Source of the DNA: Acidobacteriota bacterium
GTDB lineage: Bacteria; Acidobacteriota; Thermoanaerobaculia; Gp7-AA8
NCBI GenBank assembly: GCA_016184115.1
Contig: JACPDH010000028.1
Coordinates: 22,618-86,617 of the forward strand
Length of the DNA stretch: 64,000 nt
Direction of reading: 5' to 3'
A model generated the notes under the pieces. It saw only the letters and a program-made list of their open reading frames with translations. It did no database searches and had not been told where the DNA came from. Below, one piece after another: positions 45,089 to 52,085 of the stretch. Made by a program: the position numbers and the translations under genes. Numbering within the stretch: position 1 is the stretch's first letter; each line of letters starts with the position of its first letter.

Positions 45089-46879
45089 ATGACACGAGAC
45101 TTCACGCTATCCCTGGTCGGTGCAGGGGGCGACGGCGTCGTCACGATGGGCGACATGCTTGCGCGCGCCGGTGCGCGCGAAGGACTGAACGCGATGAAAA
45201 CTGACGCGTACGGTCCGCAGATCCGCGGCGGCGAGTCGTCGAGCGCCGTCCGCCTCAGCCCTGATCCGATCTATTCGCAGGGAGATGCCGTCGACGTGAT
45301 GGTCATCTTCAGCTGGGCGGGATTCGCGCGCTTCAAGTCTGAGATCAACCCGTCGGACGATGCGATCATCTTCCACGAGGCGACGGACCCGGTTCCGCCT
45401 GAGTTCAAGCGCGGAGCGAACGTCGTCATCATTCCGGTTCCATTCATCGAAATCGCGAAGGCGGCATCGGGCACGGGAGCGTCGAAGAACATCGTCGCGC
45501 TCGGCATGCTCTGCGGCCTGTTTCACCTGCCGGAGAAGCCCCTTCGTGCGTCGATCGAGCGCAGGTTCAAGAAGAAGGGCCCCGAAGTCGTCGCGTCGAA
45601 TCTTGCGGCGATCGACGCCGGCGCCAAGATCGACCTTGCCGCTCTCGCCAGCGATGTCCCTAACCTCCAGGCGCGCATCGAAGCCAAGCGGCTCGACTAC
45701 ACGCAAGGAGCGCCGAAGCTGCTGATGTCGGGCAACGAGGCAACCGCGATCGGTGCGATGTATGCCGGATGCAAGTTCTTTGCCGGATACCCGATCACTC
45801 CGTCGACCGAAGTGCTTCAGATCCTCGGTGAGTGGCTTCCGCGCGTCGACGGTCGCGTCATCCAGACCGAAGACGAGCTCTCCGCGTTTGGTGCGGTCGT
45901 CGGCGCTTCATTCGCTGGCGTGAAGTCGATGACGTCGACCTCGGGGCCTGGCCTTTCGCTCATGACCGAGATGCTCGGCCTCGCCGCGATCTCGGAGATT
46001 CCTTCGGTGATCTACAACGTCATGCGCGGCGGCCCGTCGACGGGCATCCCGACCAAGAGCGAGCAGAGCGATCTCTTCCAGGCGATCTATGGTGGACATG
46101 GTGACATGCCTCGTGCCGTACTCGCCCCAGCGGATGTCGAGGATTCGTTCCACTGCATCGTCGAGGCGTTCAACATCTCCGAGGAATTCCAGATCCCCGT
46201 CATCATCCTGAACGACCAGCTCGTCGCCCAGCGCATCGAGACGCTCGACGAGGCGTCGCTCGTCCACGAGATCAAGGACCGTACGGCGCCGACCGAGGAC
46301 GAGCTCGAAGATTACAAGCGCTATCGTGAAACGCCGAGCGGCGTATCGCCGATGACCGCCCCCGGCGTCGCGAAAGGGATCTACCAGACCAACGGCCTCG
46401 AGCATGACGAGTACGGGAGCCCTAACGCCGGCTATCTGATGCACGAACAGATGAACGCCAAGCGCTTCAGGAAACTCTGGGGCATCCGGAGCAAATACAA
46501 CTTCGTGCGACGGTACGGCCCGGAGAAGGCGGCGGTCGGCATCGTGACGTGGGGCTCGATGAAGGGCCCGGCGGAGGAGATCGTCAAGCGTGCCGAGGCG
46601 CGCGGCCAGAAGGTGGCTGCGTTCATCCCGCAGATCCTGATGCCCTTCCCGAAGAACGAGCTCGACCAGTTCCTCGCGTCATGCGATCAGATCCTCATCG
46701 TCGAGCAGAACTACACGGCACAGTTCTACAAGTACCTCCGGTCGTTCGCCGATCTGCCCGCGGGACGCACGCACGTCTACAAGAAGTCGGGCGGCCGGCC
46801 GATGACGATGGTGGAGATCGAAGACGAGATGCTCAAGATTCTCGAGCCGGCGAACGAGCCGGTGGAGGTGATGGCATGA
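45089..46879 (+). CDS. korA: 2-oxoacid:ferredoxin oxidoreductase subunit alpha (gamma-alpha fusion), 596 aa
   Basis: N-terminal gamma-type domain (about 1-190): LSLVGAGGDGVVTMGDMLARAGAREGLNAMKTDAYGPQIRGGESSS. The alpha domain follows (about 215-590): LLMSGNEATAIGAMYAGCKFFAGYPITPSTEVLQILGEWLP, TEDELSAFGAVVGASFAGVKSMTSTSGPGLSLMTEMLGLAAISEIP and GGPSTGIPTKSEQSDL, all hallmarks of the two-subunit 2-oxoglutarate-type oxidoreductases (KorA). It oxidatively decarboxylates a 2-oxoacid with CoA, passing electrons to ferredoxin; 2-oxoglutarate is the likeliest substrate, but that is by homology. GGAGGAGGAG precedes ATG. Coupled to korB by ATGA. Confidence 0.93.
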   Translation: MTRDFTLSLVGAGGDGVVTMGDMLARAGAREGLNAMKTDAYGPQIRGGESSSAVRLSPDPIYSQGDAVDVMVIFSWAGFARFKSEINPSDDAIIFHEATDPVPPEFKRGANVVIIPVPFIEIAKAASGTGASKNIVALGMLCGLFHLPEKPLRASIERRFKKKGPEVVASNLAAIDAGAKIDLAALASDVPNLQARIEAKRLDYTQGAPKLLMSGNEATAIGAMYAGCKFFAGYPITPSTEVLQILGEWLPRVDGRVIQTEDELSAFGAVVGASFAGVKSMTSTSGPGLSLMTEMLGLAAISEIPSVIYNVMRGGPSTGIPTKSEQSDLFQAIYGGHGDMPRAVLAPADVEDSFHCIVEAFNISEEFQIPVIILNDQLVAQRIETLDEASLVHEIKDRTAPTEDELEDYKRYRETPSGVSPMTAPGVAKGIYQTNGLEHDEYGSPNAGYLMHEQMNAKRFRKLWGIRSKYNFVRRYGPEKAAVGIVTWGSMKGPAEEIVKRAEARGQKVAAFIPQILMPFPKNELDQFLASCDQILIVEQNYTAQFYKYLRSFADLPAGRTHVYKKSGGRPMTMVEIEDEMLKILEPANEPVEVMA

Positions 46880-47733
46880 CCGAGACGACCTACAAGCCGA
46901 ACGACTACAAGACGGAGCTGAAGCCCGTCTGGTGCCCAGGCTGCGGCGACTTCGGTGTGCTCAACGCGCTTTATCGCGCGATGGCCGAATTGCAGCTCGT
47001 GCCGGCGGATACCGTGATGGTGTCGGGCATCGGCTGCTCGTCGCGCCTCCCCGGTTACGTCGAGACATACGGAATCAACACCCTGCACGGTCGCGCGCTC
47101 CCACTCGCGACTGGAGTGAAGGTGGCGAGGCCGGAACTGAACGTCATCGCCGTTGGCGGTGACGGTGACGGAATCGCGATCGGTGGCAACCACTTCATGC
47201 ACACCGCCCGCCGCAATATCGATCTCACCTACATCATGATGGACAATGAGATCTACGGACTGACGAAAGGCCAGGCCGCGCCGACCACGCCGACGGGCGA
47301 CAAGACCAAGTCGACGACGTACGGCAACCCCGAGCATTCGGTCGATCCGTGCGAGCTCGCGATCTCATTCGGTGCCACCTGGGTCGCCCGCGCATTCAGC
47401 GGAGACATCAAGCTCGTCGTCGATCTGATGAAGAAGGCGATGCAGCACAAGGGCTTCTCGTTCCTCAACATCATCTCTCCCTGCGTCACATGGCGCGGCG
47501 ACGATCAGTTCAAAGAGATTCGCGCGAAGCTCGCGAGCCTTCCGGCCGATCACGATCCGACCGACCGAGCGCAGGCGCTCCGCTACACTCGCGAGACCGA
47601 CAAGGTCACCTCGGGTGTCCTTTACGACGTCATCACTTCGTCGCTCGACGACGAGTTGGAGGTCATTCACCAGAAGGCGCTCAAGGTGAAGGATCACCCG
47701 ACGTTCAAGGAGATCGTCTCGACGTTTTATTGA
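46876..47733 (+). CDS. korB: 2-oxoacid:ferredoxin oxidoreductase subunit beta, 285 aa
   Basis: Starts at the ATG overlapping the korA stop (46876-46879). Has the 4Fe-4S ligands in VWCPGCGDFGVLNALYRA (two Cys), SGIGCSSRLPGY (third) and NIISPCVTWRGDD (fourth), and the thiamine-diphosphate motif VIAVGGDGDGIAIGGNHFMHTARRNIDLTYIMMDNEIYGLTKGQ with GDG...NN-type spacing. All cofactor residues are present. With korA it makes the complete two-subunit enzyme. A terminator-like hairpin follows. Confidence 0.94.
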   Translation: MTETTYKPNDYKTELKPVWCPGCGDFGVLNALYRAMAELQLVPADTVMVSGIGCSSRLPGYVETYGINTLHGRALPLATGVKVARPELNVIAVGGDGDGIAIGGNHFMHTARRNIDLTYIMMDNEIYGLTKGQAAPTTPTGDKTKSTTYGNPEHSVDPCELAISFGATWVARAFSGDIKLVVDLMKKAMQHKGFSFLNIISPCVTWRGDDQFKEIRAKLASLPADHDPTDRAQALRYTRETDKVTSGVLYDVITSSLDDELEVIHQKALKVKDHPTFKEIVSTFY

Positions 47734-47753
47734 TCGCGCTCGACGCGGATCAC

Positions 47754-47785
47754 GACGGGCGAAGCCGTGAGGCTTCGTCCGTTTC
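47754..47785 (+). terminator. Terminator-like hairpin after korB
   Basis: Stem ACGGGCGAAGCC/GGCTTCGTCCGT (twelve pairs, one G-T) with a GTGA loop, followed by TTTCGCGTT. It begins about 20 nt after the korB stop. The 180 bp between it and the convergent nth stop codon hold no gene. Confidence 0.55.
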
Positions 47786-47945
47786 GCGTTGTGGGGAACG
47801 CCAAGGCTTGCAGAGAGAGCGGAAATGCCGGGCGCGGGAGCGTCTACAGAGTTTTGCCCGCGGTTCGCGAATACGCGCGTGGACGTCAATCAGCCGGGGT
47901 TTCCCCGTGAACGGGCCCGCGCCCGAGTCCGCGCCCGGTCTTTTC

Positions 47946-48668
47946 TCATTCGCGTGACCTCGTCTCTGCTGGACGCCGCTGGCGTACGACGGTGGCTCTC
48001 CTGCCTCCAGCGGCTGCCCGCGCGTCGCCTTTCGCGCCTCGCCGGTCGCCCCTTCCGGCCCACGAGCAGATCGGGCATTGGCCTTCGTCATGCCGAAGCG
48101 CGGGGCAGTACTTCCGGCCGAAGTAGATGATCTGCAGGTGGACCTTTCCCCACGTCGCTTCGGGGAAGAGCTGCTTCAGGTCGCGCTCGGTCTGCTCGAC
48201 GCTTTTTCCGTTCGAGAGCATCCATCGGGCCGCGAGCCGGTGGATGTGCGTGTCGACAGGAAATGCCGGCACGCCGAACGCCTGCGCCATCACGACGCTG
48301 GCGGTCTTGTGCCCGACACCTGGCAGCGCTTCGAGCGCCTCCATTTCGGCTGGAACGCGACCGCCATGTGTTTCGACGAGCAGCTCCGATAGGCGCTTGA
48401 TGTTCTTCGCCTTGCCTGGAGCGAGACCGCAGGTCCTGATCTCATTGAGGATCTGATCGACGCTCAGACGCGCCATCGCTTCCGGCGTCGACGCGAGCGC
48501 AAAAAGGCCGGGCGTCACCATGTTTACTCGTGCGTCTGTCGTCTGCGCCGACAGCACGACCGCGATCAGGAGCGTAAACGGATCGCGGTGATCGAGTGGG
48601 ATGTCGGGCATCGGGAAGAGGTCGTCGAGGATGGCGGCGATCTTCTGCGCCTTGTCGCGTTTCTTCAT
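47946..48668 (-). CDS. nth: Endonuclease III, 240 aa
   Basis: Base-excision-repair glycosylase/lyase: the helix-hairpin-helix LPGVGHKTASVVMAQAFGVPA carries the catalytic Lys and PVDTHIHRLAARW the catalytic Asp. The C-terminal cluster loop reads YFGRKYCPALRHDEGQCPICSWAG: three Cys (spacing C-x9-C-x2-C) and no fourth, unlike the C-x6-C-x2-C-x5-C iron-sulfur loop of E. coli Nth. A basic Arg/Ala-rich tail of about 35 residues follows. ATG 48668 begins the family domain. It is convergent with korB and downstream of the DUF1287 gene on the same strand. Confidence 0.9.
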   Translation of the reverse strand: MKKRDKAQKIAAILDDLFPMPDIPLDHRDPFTLLIAVVLSAQTTDARVNMVTPGLFALASTPEAMARLSVDQILNEIRTCGLAPGKAKNIKRLSELLVETHGGRVPAEMEALEALPGVGHKTASVVMAQAFGVPAFPVDTHIHRLAARWMLSNGKSVEQTERDLKQLFPEATWGKVHLQIIYFGRKYCPALRHDEGQCPICSWAGRGDRRGAKGDARAAAGGRRATVVRQRRPAETRSRE

Positions 48669-48716
48669 GGCTGGGGGAGTATCGCTCCGTTCGCGTGTGA
48701 TTGGACGGCGATGATC

Positions 48717-48764
48717 GTGGCGGAGGCCTCCGGCCTCCGCGCAACGGCCGGAGGCCGTTGCCAC
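48717..48764. repeat. REP-like cloverleaf hairpin element
   Basis: Two perfect stem-loops, GGAGGCC-TCC-GGCCTCC and CAACGGCC-GGA-GGCCGTTG, enclosed by an outer GTGG/CCAC pair. The last base overlaps the stop codon of the DUF1287 gene (48764-48766). It could act as a terminator for that gene; its form recalls bacterial REP elements. Confidence 0.6.
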
Positions 48765-49354
48765 TAGGGAAACCGGTAGTGTCCAGTCACCGTCCAGGCG
48801 AACAGCACGTCCTCGAGTTGAGGTCCGGCGCCGATGTTGTGCACGACGAGGTGCCGTTTGCCATCGCTCGATGTCGCGTCGACGACCACGCCGATGTGAG
48901 GGACACCGCTCGTGAGGTTCCAAGTCACGAGATCGCCCGGCTTCCATGTCGCCGGATCGCGCGTCACCGGTAACGCACTGCCTTTGCGCTTGAAGTACGT
49001 CATCAGGTTAGGCACCCGCCGATGATCGATATTCGTGTCGGGTCGCGAAAGCCCCCAGATCTTCGGGTACTTCGAAAACGCGCGGCGCATGTCCTCGTGA
49101 ACTTCCTTTTGAAGGTCGATGCCGGCTTTGCGATAGGCACGGATTACGACGTCAGTGCAAACGCCTCGATCTGCTGGCACGTCGCCTCCCGGGTAAGCGA
49201 TACGCGTGTACGTCGGGTCGTACGTGACCACCTGCCTCGTCTGAGCCATTGCGGCGTCAATGACGATGCGGCTGACGTCGTGCGGCTGCTGCGCATGCAG
49301 CGATGAGGAAAGAACCGCGAACGCGACGGCCAACGGAGCGATCGCTCGAGACAT
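48764..49354 (-). CDS. Secreted DUF1287 family protein, 196 aa
   Basis: Signal peptide MSRAIAPLAVAFAVLSSSLHAQ. The mature part matches DUF1287: AAMAQTRQVVTYDPTYTRIAYPGGDVPADRGVCTDVVIRAYRKAGIDLQKEVHEDM, then WGLSRPDTNIDHRRVPNLMTYFKRKG, and DLVTWNLTSGVPHIGVVVD. Conserved Cys in RGVCTDV, His in VPHIGVV and a later polar residue suggest an NlpC/P60-like cysteine amidase fold, so a periplasmic cell-wall or amide hydrolase is possible, but the family is uncharacterised. Upstream is a 402-bp gap with two REP-like hairpins and a MITE-like element. Confidence 0.87.
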   Translation of the reverse strand: MSRAIAPLAVAFAVLSSSLHAQQPHDVSRIVIDAAMAQTRQVVTYDPTYTRIAYPGGDVPADRGVCTDVVIRAYRKAGIDLQKEVHEDMRRAFSKYPKIWGLSRPDTNIDHRRVPNLMTYFKRKGSALPVTRDPATWKPGDLVTWNLTSGVPHIGVVVDATSSDGKRHLVVHNIGAGPQLEDVLFAWTVTGHYRFP

Positions 49355-49447
49355 GTCGAGATGATGCCCGAACGATGTGCCGCGTTACAACGATTGCTTC
49401 ACCGTAGCAGAGGCGCCTCTCCTCGGCCCGCGGGAGTCGAGCATGTA

Positions 49448-49487
49448 GCCGCGCATTCCGATGCGCGGCGTGGCGCGCGAGCGCCAC
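49448..49487 (+). repeat. REP-like double hairpin, copy 2
   Basis: GTAG followed by two stem-loops: nine pairs with a TCCG loop (49448-49469) and GTGGCGC/GCGCCAC with a GCGA loop (49470-49487). It is homologous to 37570-37608. The GTAG tetranucleotide, whose G is the first stem base, is a known mark of bacterial REP sequences. Confidence 0.65.
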
Positions 49488-49492
49488 GAGTG

Positions 49493-49660
49493 CTGGTGTA
49501 GTGTTTCGTTAATCCCTTGTCTTTCGCAGAGCACAAACGGGGCGAGTTCAAGGAGCGAGGAGGAGTCGATGTGGTTCATCGTCGACGACGAGCGACGCGG
49601 AAATCGCCCCGTTTCTGCTCTGCCCTCCGGGTTGCGGGGATTAACGAAACACTACACTAG
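49493..49660. mobile_element. MITE-like non-autonomous element, copy 2 (168 bp)
   Basis: Same terminal repeats as the copy at 23431-23701 (GTGTAGTGTTTCGTTAATCC and its complement), with CTGG on the left and CTAG on the right. It keeps one of the two internal hairpins (arms GCAGAGC-AAACGGGGCGA) and the CGATGTGGTTCATCG loop sequence, and lacks the other by a clean internal deletion. No transposase. Confidence 0.82.
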
Positions 49661-49664
49661 GACC

Positions 49665-49689
49665 GCGGCGGATCGAGGTCCGCCGCTAC
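49665..49689 (-). repeat. REP-like single hairpin with GTAG
   Basis: On the minus strand GTAG leads into the stem GCGGCGGA/TCCGCCGC (eight pairs) with a six-base loop. The G of GTAG is again the first stem base. It lies between the MITE-like element and the beta-oxidation gene. Confidence 0.5.
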
Positions 49690-49756
49690 GGGGCGTCATG
49701 GACTTGATGGTAGTCTCGCGCGGGCGGGACCGGGATGGCCCGCCTTGGGGGCGGCG

Positions 49757-51862
49757 ATGAGTGACCTCTCGTTGGAAATCCGAGGCGACGGCGTCGCCGT
49801 GCTCGTGTTCGACGTCGCAGGCTCGAAGGTCAACGTGCTCTCGAGCAGGTTGCTCCGCGAATTTCGGGCCGCGCTCGACCGCGTCGAGTCGGACGACGCC
49901 ATCCGCGCGTGTGTTCTCCTGAGCGGCAAGAACGACAACTTCATCGCCGGCGCTGACCTCGACGAGATCAAGGCGATGACGAGTGCCGCCGCCGCCTCTG
50001 CATTCGTTCGGGAAGGACACCGGCTGCTCGATCGCGTCGCCTCGAGCCGCAAGCCGTTCGTCGCAGCGATCCATGGCGCGGCGATTGGCGGCGGGCTTGA
50101 AGTTGCGCTCGCCTGTCACTACCGCATCGCCACGAGTCATCCGAAGACGCTCCTTGGGCTCCCCGAGGTGATGGTCGGCTTGCTTCCGGCGGGAGGAGGG
50201 ACACAGCGGCTTCCGCGGCTCATCGGCGTCGTCCGTGCGCTGCCAATGATGCTCCTTGGACAGCGAATTCGCGCATCCAAAGCCGAGCGCATCGGGCTCG
50301 TCGACGACGTTGTCGAGCCGGGCGTTCTGCTCGACGAAGCAGTGCGCGCCGCTCTCCGTTTTGCAGCAGGAGAGATTCATGCGCACGTTCCCGGGCTGGC
50401 GGTTAAGGTCGAGAATGCCGCCCCGATGCGGAGCATCCTGATTGCGCACGCAAGGAAACAGGTAGCGGGGCGAACGCGCGGGCTCTACCCGGCACCTCCC
50501 GCGATCATCGACTGCGTCGAGACAGGGCTGCGCCGCGGGTTCGACGCGGGCCGGGAAAAGGAGAGCGAGCTCTTCGGGAAACTCGCTGTCGGAGCGGAAG
50601 CGAAGAGTCTCATCTGGATCTTCGACGCGATCAACGAGCTCAAGAAGCCGCGAACCGAGACCGAGCCGCGCCAGGTGAGCAAGCTCGGCGTGATCGGCGG
50701 CGGGCTGATGGGTGAGGGGATCGCCGCGGTCTCGCTGTCGATCTGTCCCGTCGTCGTGAAGGACGTCTCGGACGCCGCGCTCGCGAAAGTGCGCGCAAGC
50801 CTCGAGGAGAGCCTCGCGAAGCGAATCGCTGCCGGTGCGATGAGCGAAGCCGACGCCGCGGCTCGACGCGAGAGGTTGACGCTGACTCCGAACGGAACCG
50901 CGATCGGTGGTGCCGATCTCGTGATCGAGGCCGTGTTCGAGAATCTCGCGCTGAAGCAGAGCATCGTCGCAGAGCTCGAATCCGTGGTCGACGACGATGC
51001 GGTCATCGCGTCGAACACCTCGGCGATTCCATTGCGTGAGATCGCGGCGGGCGCGAAGCGGCCGGAGCGCATCGTCGGGATGCACTACTTCTCGCCGGTT
51101 CCGAGGATGCCGCTGTTGGAGGTGATCGAAACAGACGTGTCGTCCGCGCGAGCGATCGCGACCGCGTGCGCGTTCGGTGTCGAGCAGGGGAAGACCGTAA
51201 TCGTCGTGAGGGACGGTCCCGGCTTCTACACGACGCGGATCCTCGCGCCATTCATGAACGAGGCGGTTCTGTTGCTCGAAGAAGGGGCAGACATCCGCGC
51301 GGTCGATTCCGCGATGCGCGATTTTGGCTTTCCCGTCGGGCCCGTGACCCTGCTCGACGAAGTGGGCATCGACGTGGCGGCGCACGTGTCGGAGGATCTC
51401 GGCGCCGCCTTCGAGGCCCGTGGACTTCGCGCATCGCCGTCACTCCGAAAGCTCCAGGAAGCAGGCTATGCGGGCCGGAAGAACGGACGGGGCTTCTTCC
51501 GATACGACACGAAACCGGAGAAGAAGCCGGTCAACGATGAGGTCTACGCCTTCTTCGGAGGCGTGGCCCGAGCGAAACTCGCCGCCGGCGAGATCGTCGA
51601 TCGACTTGTGATGGTGATGGTCAATGAGGCGGTCCACTGCCTTTCGGAAGGCGTGCTGTCATCGCCAAGAGATGGTGACATCGGCGCGATTCTCGGGCTC
51701 GGCTTCCCGCCGACCCGAGGCGGTCCCTTTCACTACGTCGATGCGACGGGGCTCTCGACGGTCATCGAGCGGATGCGTACGCTCGAATCGCGGCTGGGCG
51801 CGCGCTTTTGCCCCGCGGACTTGCTGGTCGCGATGGCGAACGACGGACGGCAGTTCTATTGA
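49757..51862 (+). CDS. fadJ: Fused enoyl-CoA hydratase / 3-hydroxyacyl-CoA dehydrogenase, 701 aa
   Basis: N-terminal crotonase domain (about 1-190) with oxyanion-hole and catalytic residues AAIHGAAIGGGLEVALACHYRIA and GLPEVMVGLLPAGGGTQRLPRLIG, including both catalytic Glu. The NAD domain follows (about 300-480): KLGVIGGGLMGEGIAAVS, VIASNTSAIPLREIA, MHYFSPVPRMPLLEVI with the catalytic His. The C-terminal dimer domain (about 485-700) contains GPGFYTTRILAPFMNEAVLL and GLGFPPTRGGPFHYVDATG. It performs the two middle steps of fatty-acid beta-oxidation. No thiolase gene is adjacent. The symbol reflects architecture; FadB and FadJ types are not separated here. Confidence 0.9.
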   Translation: MSDLSLEIRGDGVAVLVFDVAGSKVNVLSSRLLREFRAALDRVESDDAIRACVLLSGKNDNFIAGADLDEIKAMTSAAAASAFVREGHRLLDRVASSRKPFVAAIHGAAIGGGLEVALACHYRIATSHPKTLLGLPEVMVGLLPAGGGTQRLPRLIGVVRALPMMLLGQRIRASKAERIGLVDDVVEPGVLLDEAVRAALRFAAGEIHAHVPGLAVKVENAAPMRSILIAHARKQVAGRTRGLYPAPPAIIDCVETGLRRGFDAGREKESELFGKLAVGAEAKSLIWIFDAINELKKPRTETEPRQVSKLGVIGGGLMGEGIAAVSLSICPVVVKDVSDAALAKVRASLEESLAKRIAAGAMSEADAAARRERLTLTPNGTAIGGADLVIEAVFENLALKQSIVAELESVVDDDAVIASNTSAIPLREIAAGAKRPERIVGMHYFSPVPRMPLLEVIETDVSSARAIATACAFGVEQGKTVIVVRDGPGFYTTRILAPFMNEAVLLLEEGADIRAVDSAMRDFGFPVGPVTLLDEVGIDVAAHVSEDLGAAFEARGLRASPSLRKLQEAGYAGRKNGRGFFRYDTKPEKKPVNDEVYAFFGGVARAKLAAGEIVDRLVMVMVNEAVHCLSEGVLSSPRDGDIGAILGLGFPPTRGGPFHYVDATGLSTVIERMRTLESRLGARFCPADLLVAMANDGRQFY

Positions 51863-51962
51863 GCGGAGCTGCGCTGCGATTCCCACGGTCGTCCTCCGTA
51901 CCAGACACCGTTGTCCTTTCCAGAGGATCCCGCTTGCCGGGCGTTTGCCGGAATCGGTCGTG

Positions 51963-52017
51963 CGTGGCCTGAAATGGAAGGATTTGCGGCACCAATTCGT
52001 CCTCTACAGGTCACCAG
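51963..52017. repeat. Short hairpin element S, diverged copy 2
   Basis: Reads GTGGCCTG...GAAGGATTTG...ACCAATTCGTCC...TACAGGTCACC, matching the copy at 23373-23434 with substitutions that partly break the stem. It lies in the 220-bp gap before the FecR-domain gene and looks like a decayed copy. Confidence 0.6.
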
Positions 52018-52085
52018 TCGAGGACTCGAAAGTGGCATGAGTTGAGCATTCGCATCTGGCTGGAGACTCACGACGGAGGCAGGCA

